Numbered from the stretch's first letter, positions 53,470 through 61,711 are shown. The stretch is DNA of 64,000 nucleotides from Maribacter dokdonensis DSW-8 (GCF_001447995.1 NZ_LDPE01000005.1:1-64000), one strand, 5' to 3'. The notes: generated from the sequence alone by a model not told the origin. Program-made: numbers and translations.

Positions 53470-54102
53470 TTATAAATCTAAAATTTTTAAATAGTTACGG
53501 TGTAGTTTTATTTTTCCCATTTCTTCCAACTTTTTTAAAAGTCTAGAAATTACGACCCTTGAACTATGTAGGTCATATGCAATTTCTTGATGGGTACTAT
53601 GAATAATATCATCTTTTGTTACTCTGGCTTTTTCCTTTAAATAACCAATTAAACGTTCGTCCATTTTTTGGAACGCAATATTATCCAAGGTATTTAAAAG
53701 CTCATTTAATCTCTCATGGTAACTATTGAATACAAAATTTCGCCAAGACTTATATTTGGTAGTCCATTCTTCCATTTTTTGAATAGGCACCACGATCAGT
53801 TTGGTATCCGTTTCGGCTATGGCCCTAATTTCACTTTTATTATCTCCCATGCAGCAAGCCATGGTCATGGAACAGGTATCACCTTTTTCCAGATAGTATA
53901 GCAGTAGTTCATCGCCATCTTCATCTTCTCTTAAAATCTTAATAACACCAGAAATTAGTAAAGGCATACCCCTTACAAAGTCGCCGATCTCCATGAGTTT
54001 GAAACCTTCCGGCACTTCTTTGAACGTACCTACTTGAACTATTTCATTAATAAGCTCATTTTCGAATGTTTTACCATATGCTGCGGTCAAGTCTTGGATC
54101 AT
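53470..54102 (-). CDS. Crp/Fnr-family transcriptional regulator
   Basis: A 210-residue regulator with an N-terminal cyclic-nucleotide-binding-type beta-roll (about 1-120), a dimerisation helix and a C-terminal winged helix (150-210). It lacks the N-terminal Cys cluster of Fnr, so it is not an obvious iron-sulfur oxygen sensor, but has Cys77, Cys83 and Cys84 in GDTCSMTMACCMGD. The recognition helix SSRVVISRLLKKLE has Arg182 and Arg187 where E. coli Crp has Arg180 and Arg185, but Val183 where Crp has Glu181. It lies 7 bp after the DUF983 gene, whose promoter carries one of the local palindromes, so it is likely to regulate itself and the surrounding genes. Confidence 0.93.
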   Translation of the reverse strand: MIQDLTAAYGKTFENELINEIVQVGTFKEVPEGFKLMEIGDFVRGMPLLISGVIKILREDEDGDELLLYYLEKGDTCSMTMACCMGDNKSEIRAIAETDTKLIVVPIQKMEEWTTKYKSWRNFVFNSYHERLNELLNTLDNIAFQKMDERLIGYLKEKARVTKDDIIHSTHQEIAYDLHSSRVVISRLLKKLEEMGKIKLHRNYLKILDL

Positions 54103-54109
54103 GTTCGTG

Positions 54110-54499
54110 TTAATTGATATTCTTAGCTATTTTCTTATCATAGGTAAAAAACATGTTTGCCCATATGGATTTTGAAACCGCCGCGATCCATGGCATTGTC
54201 AGTACTAGGACAACCACAATACTTATGAATAGGCTTACCAATGAAAGTTGTAAATTAAAAATCAAGGACAAAACATATGTTGCAACGGCAACGGCAATAC
54301 CAACGGCATACGAAACATACATAGATCCGGTATAGAAACTGGGTTCTATGCTGTATTTTAACTTACACTTAGGGCAATGGTCTTTTACCTTGTTGAAATT
54401 ACTTAATTTATAGGGATTAGCTTCAAAGAATTCCCCTTTATGGCATCTAGGGCATTTTAAAAAGAGGATACTGTACAATTTAGAGCCTTTTAAAAACAT
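54110..54499 (-). CDS. DUF983 family membrane protein
   Basis: A 129-residue protein with an N-terminal zinc-ribbon-like part (CPRCHKGEFF and CPKCKLKYS, two CxxC pairs) and two membrane helices (about 65-85 and 90-110). DUF983 genes are common in alpha-proteobacteria and Bacteroidota near respiratory genes; the function is unknown. It is the first gene of a two-gene unit with the Crp/Fnr regulator and carries that unit's promoter. Confidence 0.85.
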   Translation of the reverse strand: MFLKGSKLYSILFLKCPRCHKGEFFEANPYKLSNFNKVKDHCPKCKLKYSIEPSFYTGSMYVSYAVGIAVAVATYVLSLIFNLQLSLVSLFISIVVVLVLTMPWIAAVSKSIWANMFFTYDKKIAKNIN

Positions 54500-54516
54500 A
54501 GAAGTACTTTATATAT

Positions 54517-54560
54517 CAAAACTATGATAACTGAATATGCTATACGGTAACATTGGTTAC
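54517..54560 (-). promoter_or_regulatory. Crp/Fnr-type promoter of DUF983-crp unit
   Basis: Perfect arms in GTAACATTGGTTAC (54547-54560) and perfect minus-strand -7 element TAGTTTTG (54517-54524), centres 33 bp apart. It implies autoregulation of the regulator gene at 53470. Confidence 0.7.
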
Positions 54561-54623
54561 ATAGCATGTTTTAAACTGTTTTAATGTTCATGAAAAGTTA
54601 GGGGTATTACTTTTCTATTGAAC

Positions 54624-54666
54624 TGATATAAATCATATTTTTTGGTTTTTATGACGTGTATGTTTG
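54624..54666 (+). promoter_or_regulatory. Crp/Fnr-type promoter of hemN
   Basis: FNR-like TGAT-N4-ATCA (TGATATAAATCA, 54624-54635) and perfect -7 element TATGTTTG (54659-54666), centres 33 bp apart. The ATG at 54685 is 18 bp downstream of the element. Confidence 0.7.
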
Positions 54667-54684
54667 TTATTAAATAAGATAAAT

Positions 54685-56046
54685 ATGTGCTCGCTTGTTC
54701 AAAAGTATAATATACCAGGACCCAGATATACAAGTTACCCTACCGTACCTTTTTGGGATGTAAATACCTTCTCAGGTAAGAAATGGGAAGAAACGGTGAA
54801 AAAAAGTTTTCATGCCAGTAATTCTTTGACCGGTATCAGTCTCTATATTCATTTACCGTTTTGCGAAAACATGTGCACGTTCTGCGGATGTCATAAGCGA
54901 ATTACCAAAAGGCATGATGTAGAATTACCTTATATAAAATCGATCTTAAAAGAATGGAGTTTGTATAGGGCAATGTTCGATGAAAAACCAGTTATAAAAG
55001 AATTGCATTTGGGTGGTGGTACACCTACTTTTTTTAGTCCAGAACATTTAGTGTTTTTAATTGAGGGTATTTTAAGACACGCCGATAAAGCCTCTGATGC
55101 CGAATTTAGTTTTGAGGGGCACCCTAACAACACCACTAAAGAACATTTACAGGCATTATATGATGTAGGATTTAGAAGAGTAAGTTTTGGAGTACAGGAT
55201 TACAATGAAACGGTTCAAAAAGCAATACACAGAATTCAACCTTTTGATAATGTAAAAAATGTTACTGAATGGGCTAGGGAAATAGGATATACATCAATAA
55301 GTCATGATATCATTTTTGGGTTACCGCATCAAAAACTTGAACATGTGATAAATACTATTGAAAAGACCAAGGAGCTTAAACCGGACCGTATTGCTTTTTA
55401 TAGTTATGCACATGTTCCCTGGTTGGCAGGTAATGGGCAAAGAGGCTATAATGAAGAAGATTTACCGACTGGTGATGAAAAGCGAAAACAATATGAACTT
55501 GGCAAAGAACTCTTGTTAAAATTTGGCTATCACGAAATTGGAATGGACCATTTTGCGCTTGAGACCGATAGTTTATATCAAGCGATGGAGAAGGGAAGTC
55601 TACATAGAAATTTTATGGGCTATACAAGTTTTAATACCCATTTAATGGTAGGCTTAGGAGCTTCTAGTATAAGTGATAGCTGGTTTGGTTTTGCACAGAA
55701 CGTGAAAAATGTAGAGGAATATCAAAATCTGGTGGAAAATGATATTATACCGTTATATAGAGGACATATTTTAACGGATGAAGATCAAATAATTAGAAGG
55801 CATATCTTAAATTTAATGTGCCAGTTTAAAACAACTTGGACAGCCTTTAAACTATATCTACCGCAAATGGATGACATTCTAGATCGACTTAAAGAATTGG
55901 AGGAAGATGGAATTGTAACCGTTAAGGAAAATAGTTTAACCATAACAGAGAAGGGTAGACCATTTGTGCGAAATGTGTGTATGGCATTTGATTTGCCTTT
56001 ACAAAAGAAAAAGCCAAATACTCGGTTGTTTTCAATGACCGTTTAA
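54685..56046 (+). CDS. hemN: Oxygen-independent coproporphyrinogen III oxidase
   Basis: Radical SAM enzyme that oxidatively decarboxylates coproporphyrinogen III to protoporphyrinogen IX without oxygen, in heme synthesis. The 453-residue product has the FeS/SAM motif CENMCTFCGC (Cys60, 64, 67 plus Cys69) and the HemN sequences GGGTPT and GVQDYNETVQ. The start is the ATG at 54685; a TTG at 54664 would lie inside the -7 element. It supplies heme for the bd and cbb3 oxidases at low oxygen and is read with the usp gene at 56084 (37 bp gap). Confidence 0.95.
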   Translation: MCSLVQKYNIPGPRYTSYPTVPFWDVNTFSGKKWEETVKKSFHASNSLTGISLYIHLPFCENMCTFCGCHKRITKRHDVELPYIKSILKEWSLYRAMFDEKPVIKELHLGGGTPTFFSPEHLVFLIEGILRHADKASDAEFSFEGHPNNTTKEHLQALYDVGFRRVSFGVQDYNETVQKAIHRIQPFDNVKNVTEWAREIGYTSISHDIIFGLPHQKLEHVINTIEKTKELKPDRIAFYSYAHVPWLAGNGQRGYNEEDLPTGDEKRKQYELGKELLLKFGYHEIGMDHFALETDSLYQAMEKGSLHRNFMGYTSFNTHLMVGLGASSISDSWFGFAQNVKNVEEYQNLVENDIIPLYRGHILTDEDQIIRRHILNLMCQFKTTWTAFKLYLPQMDDILDRLKELEEDGIVTVKENSLTITEKGRPFVRNVCMAFDLPLQKKKPNTRLFSMTV

Positions 56047-56083
56047 ATATATCGCCGTCAGTTTAATTACTAAATACAAAATC

Positions 56084-56905
56084 ATGAAAAAAATTATAGT
56101 ACTTACAGATTTTTCAGAACCTTCGGAAAACGCCTTAAAAGCTGCTGCGGATCTGGCTAAAAAGCATGATGTGGAACTTTTTGTGGTGCATATGTTAGAG
56201 CTTAACCAAGCCATATTGACCTCACCGGATGGTATGTATATAGAACAGACCGTCTTTTTAGTAAAACTGGCAGAGAAAAACTTGGAAGAGTTTCTACAAA
56301 AACCATATTTAGACGGTATAAAAGTGACACCGGTCATTAAACATTATAAAGTTTACAGTGAGTTAGACGCTATTGCAGAAGAACACAATGCAGATTTAAT
56401 AGTAATGGGCTCTAATGGTTCTAGCGGATTTGAAGAAATATTCATTGGTTCAAATGCCGAAAAGGTAGTTAGAAATGCTACTGTTCCGGTATTGGTCATA
56501 AAAGGTGAAGTAAATGGCCTAAGCATTGATAGATTTGTATTTGCCTGTGATTTCAATGACGATAACTTACCGGCTTTTCAAAAAGCCAGAGAGTTTGCAG
56601 ACATGATCAATGCTAAAATGGAAGTAGTGTTCATAAATACGCCTAATGATGCCTTTATGAGCAATAGGGATGCATATCAAAAAATAAATAAGTTTCTTAC
56701 GAAAGCGAATGCCGCCGTTCAGGTTGAAATCTACAATGACTATAGTGTAGAGCAAGGAATCTTAAATTATGGTAATACCATTTTAGCAGATGCCATTGCA
56801 ATGCCTACCCATGGTAGAAAAGGAATTTCACATCTGTTTAATGGCAGTATAGGGGAAGATGTTGTCAACCATGCAAGAATACCCGTGATTACCTTTAAAA
56901 TATAG
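56084..56905 (+). CDS. Tandem-domain universal stress protein
   Basis: A 273-residue UspA pair, MKKIIVLTDFSEPSENALKAA at the start. It differs from the six proteins of the array at 12.9-18.6 kb: domain 1 has MGSNGSSGFEEIFIGSN, and domain 2 also keeps a near-complete loop MPTHGRKGISHLFNGSIGE. It sits in a unit with hemN and its Crp/Fnr-type promoter. A strong terminator follows. Confidence 0.9.
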   Translation: MKKIIVLTDFSEPSENALKAAADLAKKHDVELFVVHMLELNQAILTSPDGMYIEQTVFLVKLAEKNLEEFLQKPYLDGIKVTPVIKHYKVYSELDAIAEEHNADLIVMGSNGSSGFEEIFIGSNAEKVVRNATVPVLVIKGEVNGLSIDRFVFACDFNDDNLPAFQKAREFADMINAKMEVVFINTPNDAFMSNRDAYQKINKFLTKANAAVQVEIYNDYSVEQGILNYGNTILADAIAMPTHGRKGISHLFNGSIGEDVVNHARIPVITFKI

Positions 56906-56929
56906 CAGCTAACCAAAGCCTATAAGCAA

Positions 56930-56967
56930 AATCAACCCCAAGGAAATTTATCTCCTTGGGGTTGATT
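56930..56967. terminator. Bidirectional rho-independent terminator
   Basis: AATCAACCCCAAGGA (56930-56944) pairs perfectly with TCCTTGGGGTTGATT (56953-56967) across an 8-base loop. It lies between the convergent usp gene and the haloperoxidase-like gene and can serve both. Confidence 0.85.
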
Positions 56968-56990
56968 ATTTATATACGATAGATGATGGT

Positions 56991-58445
56991 TTAGTTTCCT
57001 AAGTGCTCATTGTAAAATTTCCAAGCTTGCTGTGCAACATCTCTCCCTAATTTTAACCCTGCAACATTATCCGCTTGTATATGATAACCGCCCATTACCC
57101 TAGATATGCCCGCCATATTTGCAGCCTCGGTAAATGTAGGAAAGGTAATGGTCACGGGTTTTCCATAATGCGCCGTATCTATTTCGGTTAAGCTACCGGG
57201 AATTTTTTCCACAGACTCTCCAAAGTAATCGTTACCGGTAAATAAACGTAACACTTCTGCGCAACCACCGCTAATGGTGCTATGACCGGAAGTATAACTT
57301 GGAAATGGTGGACAAAGAAAAATATCTGGGGAATAAGGCCTCCATTCCTGTCCGTTCATTTCAATTATTCCTTTACCTGGTCCGCCCCAAGCTTTTATTT
57401 TTTTATCCTTATAGTACTCATGTACTAGGGCATAAGGTCTTGCGTAATCATAGAACATTTTTGAATCCCAAGAAGCAATAAAAGCATCCATCGCCGTAAT
57501 TTCCGTTAAGAAATACATTTTTACATCTTGGTCTAATGTATGATTGTCGCGACGAGAAACGTCTTGTGCAAATTTAAGCCAGTGTCCTGCCTGTTGCACA
57601 GATTGGGGACCGTCTCGCATAAATTCCACCAGAGCTTTGTCCTCATCAGAAAGGTTGGCTTGTAAGTCGACCACTTCTTTTACTTCTTCTTTTAATTGCT
57701 CTGAACCAACCATTGGTGGTGGTCCCGGTCTAAATTGATCAGCAGATGACATAGTGATTGGTTTAACCTTTTGCCAATATGGTGTAAGGCATCCTGGGGC
57801 ATATTGACCACCGTTACCATCGGAGAAATATTTTGGTTGCCAACGGTTGATATCGGTACTTTCATCTGCGGTATTTACTGGGCTATAATGGGTATAGTCA
57901 AAATAAGCTTCTCCGTTAGAGCCTTCCACTTCACCATATTGGTTGCTGCCATCATTTTTTCTTGCATCTATTACAGCTTTGGCAGATAAATTACCAATAC
58001 CCTCAGGCGTTGTTGGGTCTGTAGAGGTATTGTCAGGATCTAAACCTAATTGAACCATGAATTCTCTGAACATTTTGGTATCGGAATAGTAGTATTCTTT
58101 CATAGCACCAAAAGCAGCGTAGCTTATTGCTATTTCTTTGTTTTTAAGGGTCTGTTCGGTTAAAGGCCTTCTATCAATATTGGTCAAGTAAACAGGAATG
58201 GCATTTTCATCATATCTAGACCAGGCATCAAAGATAGAAGTAAAGATCAAACCCAAGTAGCGAGATGTAATGGTAGGCCTGGGTTTAAATTTCTCTGTGT
58301 CCGATGCGGTGGCATCCAAAGCCATTTTTCCCCATTTATAGGCTATATTGTCAACACCCTTTGGTTCTTCAGGTTTTTCTTGTGCGAAATTGATGGTAGC
58401 GGATATCACGATAAATGCTACCGATAAGAGTAACTTACAATTCAT
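56991..58445 (-). CDS. Vanadium-dependent haloperoxidase-like PAP2-family protein
   Basis: A 484-residue exported protein (signal about 1-21, ending NFAQ) of the PAP2/vanadium haloperoxidase superfamily. All three vanadate/phosphate-binding motifs are present: KMFYDYARP (K-x6-RP), PSYTSGH and SRVMGGYHIQAD. In marine Bacteroidota, such enzymes include vanadium iodo- or bromoperoxidases (for example in Zobellia), while others are phosphatases. The motifs do not separate these. No transport or halogen genes adjoin it, and no promoter of the local Crp/Fnr type was seen. Confidence 0.88.
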   Translation of the reverse strand: MNCKLLLSVAFIVISATINFAQEKPEEPKGVDNIAYKWGKMALDATASDTEKFKPRPTITSRYLGLIFTSIFDAWSRYDENAIPVYLTNIDRRPLTEQTLKNKEIAISYAAFGAMKEYYYSDTKMFREFMVQLGLDPDNTSTDPTTPEGIGNLSAKAVIDARKNDGSNQYGEVEGSNGEAYFDYTHYSPVNTADESTDINRWQPKYFSDGNGGQYAPGCLTPYWQKVKPITMSSADQFRPGPPPMVGSEQLKEEVKEVVDLQANLSDEDKALVEFMRDGPQSVQQAGHWLKFAQDVSRRDNHTLDQDVKMYFLTEITAMDAFIASWDSKMFYDYARPYALVHEYYKDKKIKAWGGPGKGIIEMNGQEWRPYSPDIFLCPPFPSYTSGHSTISGGCAEVLRLFTGNDYFGESVEKIPGSLTEIDTAHYGKPVTITFPTFTEAANMAGISRVMGGYHIQADNVAGLKLGRDVAQQAWKFYNEHLGN

Positions 58446-58510
58446 TCTTGTAGTGGTTGGTTGTTTTTTTGGTGTTTTAAATATAATAATGAGTTTTCAA
58501 CCATTAAAAT

Positions 58511-59011
58511 TTAAGCTGTAAGAACATTCTGCATATAATCAAATAATTGCTGCATTTGAGGTTGTCCTTTCTTTTTACCGCGTCTACCTGCAAAATAGAG
58601 AACAAACCACAGCGCAATAAGTACTATCATGATGATGATTTGAATATGATATTCTTTATATAAAGATGCACTGGAATATGCCCATATTGCTACAATGATA
58701 AACAGGGTTGCAATGACAAAGTGAACAAACATAAAGAAGGTCCATAGGGTTGGGTTAGGTCCAAAAATGCCATATAATTTACAACTGCCATCATCCTTAT
58801 CCTCAAATTCTAAGTGTAGTTGTGGCGACCAAAAATGATTTTCCCTTTCATTGAGTTTGATAAAAATATGTTCGCCCAATCTCTTGACAAGAAAAGGAGG
58901 TTTGGCGGCATGTTCAAATTTAGATATTATAAATTCCTTAGGTTTGGTCACTTGCATTTGAAACCTTGGGCGAAGCACTATTTCGTTCGGTAGCGGTTTC
59001 ATAAGATTCAA
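58511..59011 (-). CDS. Two-helix membrane protein at end of cco cluster
   Basis: A 166-residue protein with a soluble N-terminal part (about 90 residues) that includes LVKRLGEHIFIKLN and LHLEFEDKDDGSCKLYGIFGPN. Two membrane helices follow (about 88-110 and 120-142), then a basic loop (GRRGKKKGQP). I recognise no named family. It is 18 bp after the DsbD_2-type gene and probably belongs to the same transcript. A Met at 59002 is an alternative start. A role in cytochrome oxidase assembly is inferred from position only. Confidence 0.7.
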   Translation of the reverse strand: MNLMKPLPNEIVLRPRFQMQVTKPKEFIISKFEHAAKPPFLVKRLGEHIFIKLNERENHFWSPQLHLEFEDKDDGSCKLYGIFGPNPTLWTFFMFVHFVIATLFIIVAIWAYSSASLYKEYHIQIIIMIVLIALWFVLYFAGRRGKKKGQPQMQQLFDYMQNVLTA

Positions 59012-59029
59012 TTTATTTGGTTATCGTCA

Positions 59030-59734
59030 TTAGTTATGACATTCTATAGCACTAGATACCAATTGGGTAACTGGAGCAGGGGATACATAAGGAATACCCA
59101 AGCCAAGACCTCTAAGAATAAAAAGCGCACCAATAATAATTACAAATACGGGAATGGCTTTTTGCACTTTTTGTCTAATGCCTCCTTTTAATAAGTTGCT
59201 AAAATAAATGGCAGCCGTCATTAGCGGTAAAGTACCAACGCCAAAAAGCATCATATATAAACTGCCCTGCAAAGCATCACCCATGGCAATAGAACCAAAA
59301 AGAGCCATATATACTAGACCACATGGTAAAAAACCATTTAGAAAACCAATGGTTAAAAATGTATCGGGCGATTTCTTTTTAAGCTCTTTGCCCAATTGAT
59401 TTTTAACTTTTGATATGACTTTGTAAATAGGTTTGGACAAGTTGTACTTGTTGAAAGTTTGATACGGAATCAAAACGATCAGGATCATTATAATACCAAT
59501 AGCAATAGAAAGTTTCTGTTGTATACCAAAGATGGAAAGCCCTTTACCTAATAGTCCAAATACAAGACCTATGATGCCGTAAGCCAATAGACGACCAAAA
59601 TGATAGATAAATATTTGTCCGAATTTTTTATAATTATTTGTTCTATCTACAGGAAGCATAAAGGCAATGGGTCCACACATACCTACGCAGTGCAAACTTC
59701 CCATAAGACCTAGTATAAGGGCAGATAATAACAT
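59030..59734 (-). CDS. DsbD_2/SafE-type membrane protein of cbb3 cluster
   Basis: A 234-residue protein with about six helices in the DsbD-like transmembrane family often labelled sulfite exporter TauE/SafE. The Cys motifs LHCVGMCGPI and NGFLPCGLVYMAL face each other in the membrane core, as in DsbD-type electron or copper carriers. The position 3 bp after the fixH gene shows that its job is in cbb3 oxidase assembly, probably heme or copper delivery, rather than sulfite export. Confidence 0.82.
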   Translation of the reverse strand: MLLSALILGLMGSLHCVGMCGPIAFMLPVDRTNNYKKFGQIFIYHFGRLLAYGIIGLVFGLLGKGLSIFGIQQKLSIAIGIIMILIVLIPYQTFNKYNLSKPIYKVISKVKNQLGKELKKKSPDTFLTIGFLNGFLPCGLVYMALFGSIAMGDALQGSLYMMLFGVGTLPLMTAAIYFSNLLKGGIRQKVQKAIPVFVIIIGALFILRGLGLGIPYVSPAPVTQLVSSAIECHN

Positions 59735-59737
59735 GGT

Positions 59738-60184
59738 TTATAAGGTTATACTTTCTTTATGTAAAAATTCTTTACCGGCATATTCCCAGAAAATTTTTAT
59801 ATCCCAACGACCTTCCAACAATTGATTGTCCGGTATGAGCAATTGTGAATTGGATAAACTAATGGGCAAATTAAAATCCAAATTCTTGTTGGAAGGTCTA
59901 TAAAGGGATACGATACCATTGATATTGGTATCATTAAATCCATCGGGAAAAATAACGAGTAAACCCTCTGGAGATTTTTTGAGTCTTATTTGTGACGACG
60001 CTGCACGTGCGTTGGTCTCCGCATCTATTTCTTTTTGATAGCCAAGCTCTGCTTTATAATATTCTTCTGTCACCAGATCATGGTTGGCATCATGACTTGT
60101 GGTCATTTTAACCACAAAAAACATAATAAAACTAATGAAAGCTATAATAGCTATTACAATACCGGTACCCCAATTTATTTTCAT
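59738..60184 (-). CDS. ccoH: FixH family protein
   Basis: A 148-residue protein with a single N-terminal membrane helix (about 6-26) and a periplasmic domain. KMTTSHDANHDLVTEEYYKAELGYQKEID is the FixH/CcoH signature. CcoH is needed for assembly of the cbb3 oxidase. It lies between ccoG and the DsbD_2-type gene in the usual Bacteroidota order. The 108-bp gap to ccoG contains a 13-bp palindrome GGGTATAATACCC at 60214-60226 of unknown meaning. Confidence 0.88.
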   Translation of the reverse strand: MKINWGTGIVIAIIAFISFIMFFVVKMTTSHDANHDLVTEEYYKAELGYQKEIDAETNARAASSQIRLKKSPEGLLVIFPDGFNDTNINGIVSLYRPSNKNLDFNLPISLSNSQLLIPDNQLLEGRWDIKIFWEYAGKEFLHKESITL

Positions 60185-60292
60185 GATGCTATATTTTTAT
60201 TGGCACCGCTAAAGGGTATAATACCCCGAAGCTTGCCTCGAATTTAAAAGTTTGTATCTTTTGAATGCCTCATGAACTTGCCCTGAGGTGTT

Positions 60293-61711
60293 TTACTTAT
60301 AACTACGTGGTGCTAAAAAACGAGCCGTAGTAGTCTCAATTAACTTATCGTTACTATATACCCCAATTTTAAGGTTGTTCTTATCGCCGCTAAGCGCAGA
60401 TGCATTAATTTCTATGAACAAAGTACCTTCAGCAAGGGCTTCTGGTTCAACATCAAAATTCTCATGTCTAACCAGTTTAATTTCTCCTTTGGGAGAGATG
60501 AGTTCAAAATGAACATTTTCAACCGCCTTTGTGGTTTTGTTCAACAATTTATAGGTGTAAACATTGCTAATGATGTTTCCTTCCTTATGTTCATATAGCT
60601 GCCCAGGTAACCTTAGAATATTTGCTTCAAGGTCATTTCTTAAAAACATCATACCAATAAGAACACCTGTTAAAATCACCAAAACAGCGGTATATCCTTT
60701 TAAGCGAGGCGTAAATTTGAACTTTTCCTTTTTGGTAATCTCATCTTCACTGGCATAACGTATTAATCCCTTGGGCAGGTTTACCTTTTCCATGATCGTA
60801 TCGCACTCATCTATACAAGCAGTACAGTTAACACACTCTAGTTGTGTTCCGTTTCTAATATCTATACCAGTTGGGCAAACGTTTACACATTGAAAACAGT
60901 CAATACAATCCCCATGGCCCAAAGCTGTTCTATCTTCATTTTTACGCCATTTTTTTCTACCGTTTTCAGCTTCACCACGTTTATGGTCATAGGCAACGAC
61001 AATAGATTTATTATCTAATAAAACTCCTTGCATACGACCGTATGGACAGGCAATGATACAAACCTGTTCTCTAAACCATGCGAATACAAAATAGAATACC
61101 GCGGTGAAAATCAATAATGATACCATGGTACTAATGTGCTGTGCAGGTCCGTCGGTAATGTATTGAATCAAGCGATCACTACCTATTAGGTAAGCAAGAA
61201 ATACATTGGCTATAATGAACGATATAATAAAAAAGATGAACCATTTTAAAACGCGTTTACGAATTTTCTCGGCATTCCATTCTTGTCGGTCTAATCGCAT
61301 TTGAGCACCACGATCACCATCTATCCAATATTCAATTCTACGGAAAACCATTTCCATGAATATGGTCTGTGGGCACATCCATCCGCAGAATATGCGTCCA
61401 AAAGCAACGGTAAATAGAGCTATGAAAACTACACCAATAATCATGGAGATAACAAAAAGGTGAAAGTCTTGCGGATAAAACGGAAATCCAAAGATGTTGA
61501 ATCGTCTTTCCAGCACATTGAACATTAAAAATTGGTTGCCGTTTATTTTGATAAAAGGAGACGCGATCAAAAAGGTAAGTAAAACGTAGCTTACATACTT
61601 TCTATACTTATACAGTTTGCCACTGGGTTTTTTTGGAAATACCCAAGCCCGTTTTCCATCTTCCTTTATGGTTCCTATAGAATCCCTGAAGTGATCTTGA
61701 TCTTGTGACAT
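60293..61711 (-). CDS. ccoG: Cytochrome c oxidase accessory protein CcoG
   Basis: A 472-residue membrane protein with several helices and two [4Fe-4S]-type Cys clusters: CIDCFQCVNVCPTG and CVNCTACIDECD. The first CxxxCP motif (CPYGRMQG) matches the Cu(II) reductase CcoG/RdxA, which helps load the CuB site of cbb3. A C-terminal Ig-like domain (FixG_C) is present. It starts 47 bp after the ccoP stop and precedes ccoH. Confidence 0.95.
   Translation of the reverse strand: MSQDQDHFRDSIGTIKEDGKRAWVFPKKPSGKLYKYRKYVSYVLLTFLIASPFIKINGNQFLMFNVLERRFNIFGFPFYPQDFHLFVISMIIGVVFIALFTVAFGRIFCGWMCPQTIFMEMVFRRIEYWIDGDRGAQMRLDRQEWNAEKIRKRVLKWFIFFIISFIIANVFLAYLIGSDRLIQYITDGPAQHISTMVSLLIFTAVFYFVFAWFREQVCIIACPYGRMQGVLLDNKSIVVAYDHKRGEAENGRKKWRKNEDRTALGHGDCIDCFQCVNVCPTGIDIRNGTQLECVNCTACIDECDTIMEKVNLPKGLIRYASEDEITKKEKFKFTPRLKGYTAVLVILTGVLIGMMFLRNDLEANILRLPGQLYEHKEGNIISNVYTYKLLNKTTKAVENVHFELISPKGEIKLVRHENFDVEPEALAEGTLFIEINASALSGDKNNLKIGVYSNDKLIETTTARFLAPRSYK

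Noticed and set aside
53470..54102. Identification of the regulator as Fnr proper
   Set aside because: The N-terminal Cys ligands for an oxygen-sensitive iron-sulfur cluster are absent.
60214..60226. Palindrome GGGTATAATACCC between ccoG and ccoH
   Set aside because: Arms are perfect but the loop is too short for a terminator, and the sequence does not match the local Crp/Fnr-type sites. No promoter was found beside it.
60261..60290. CCTCA/TGAGG hairpin after ccoG
   Set aside because: A short stem without a T run on the minus strand; not a convincing terminator.
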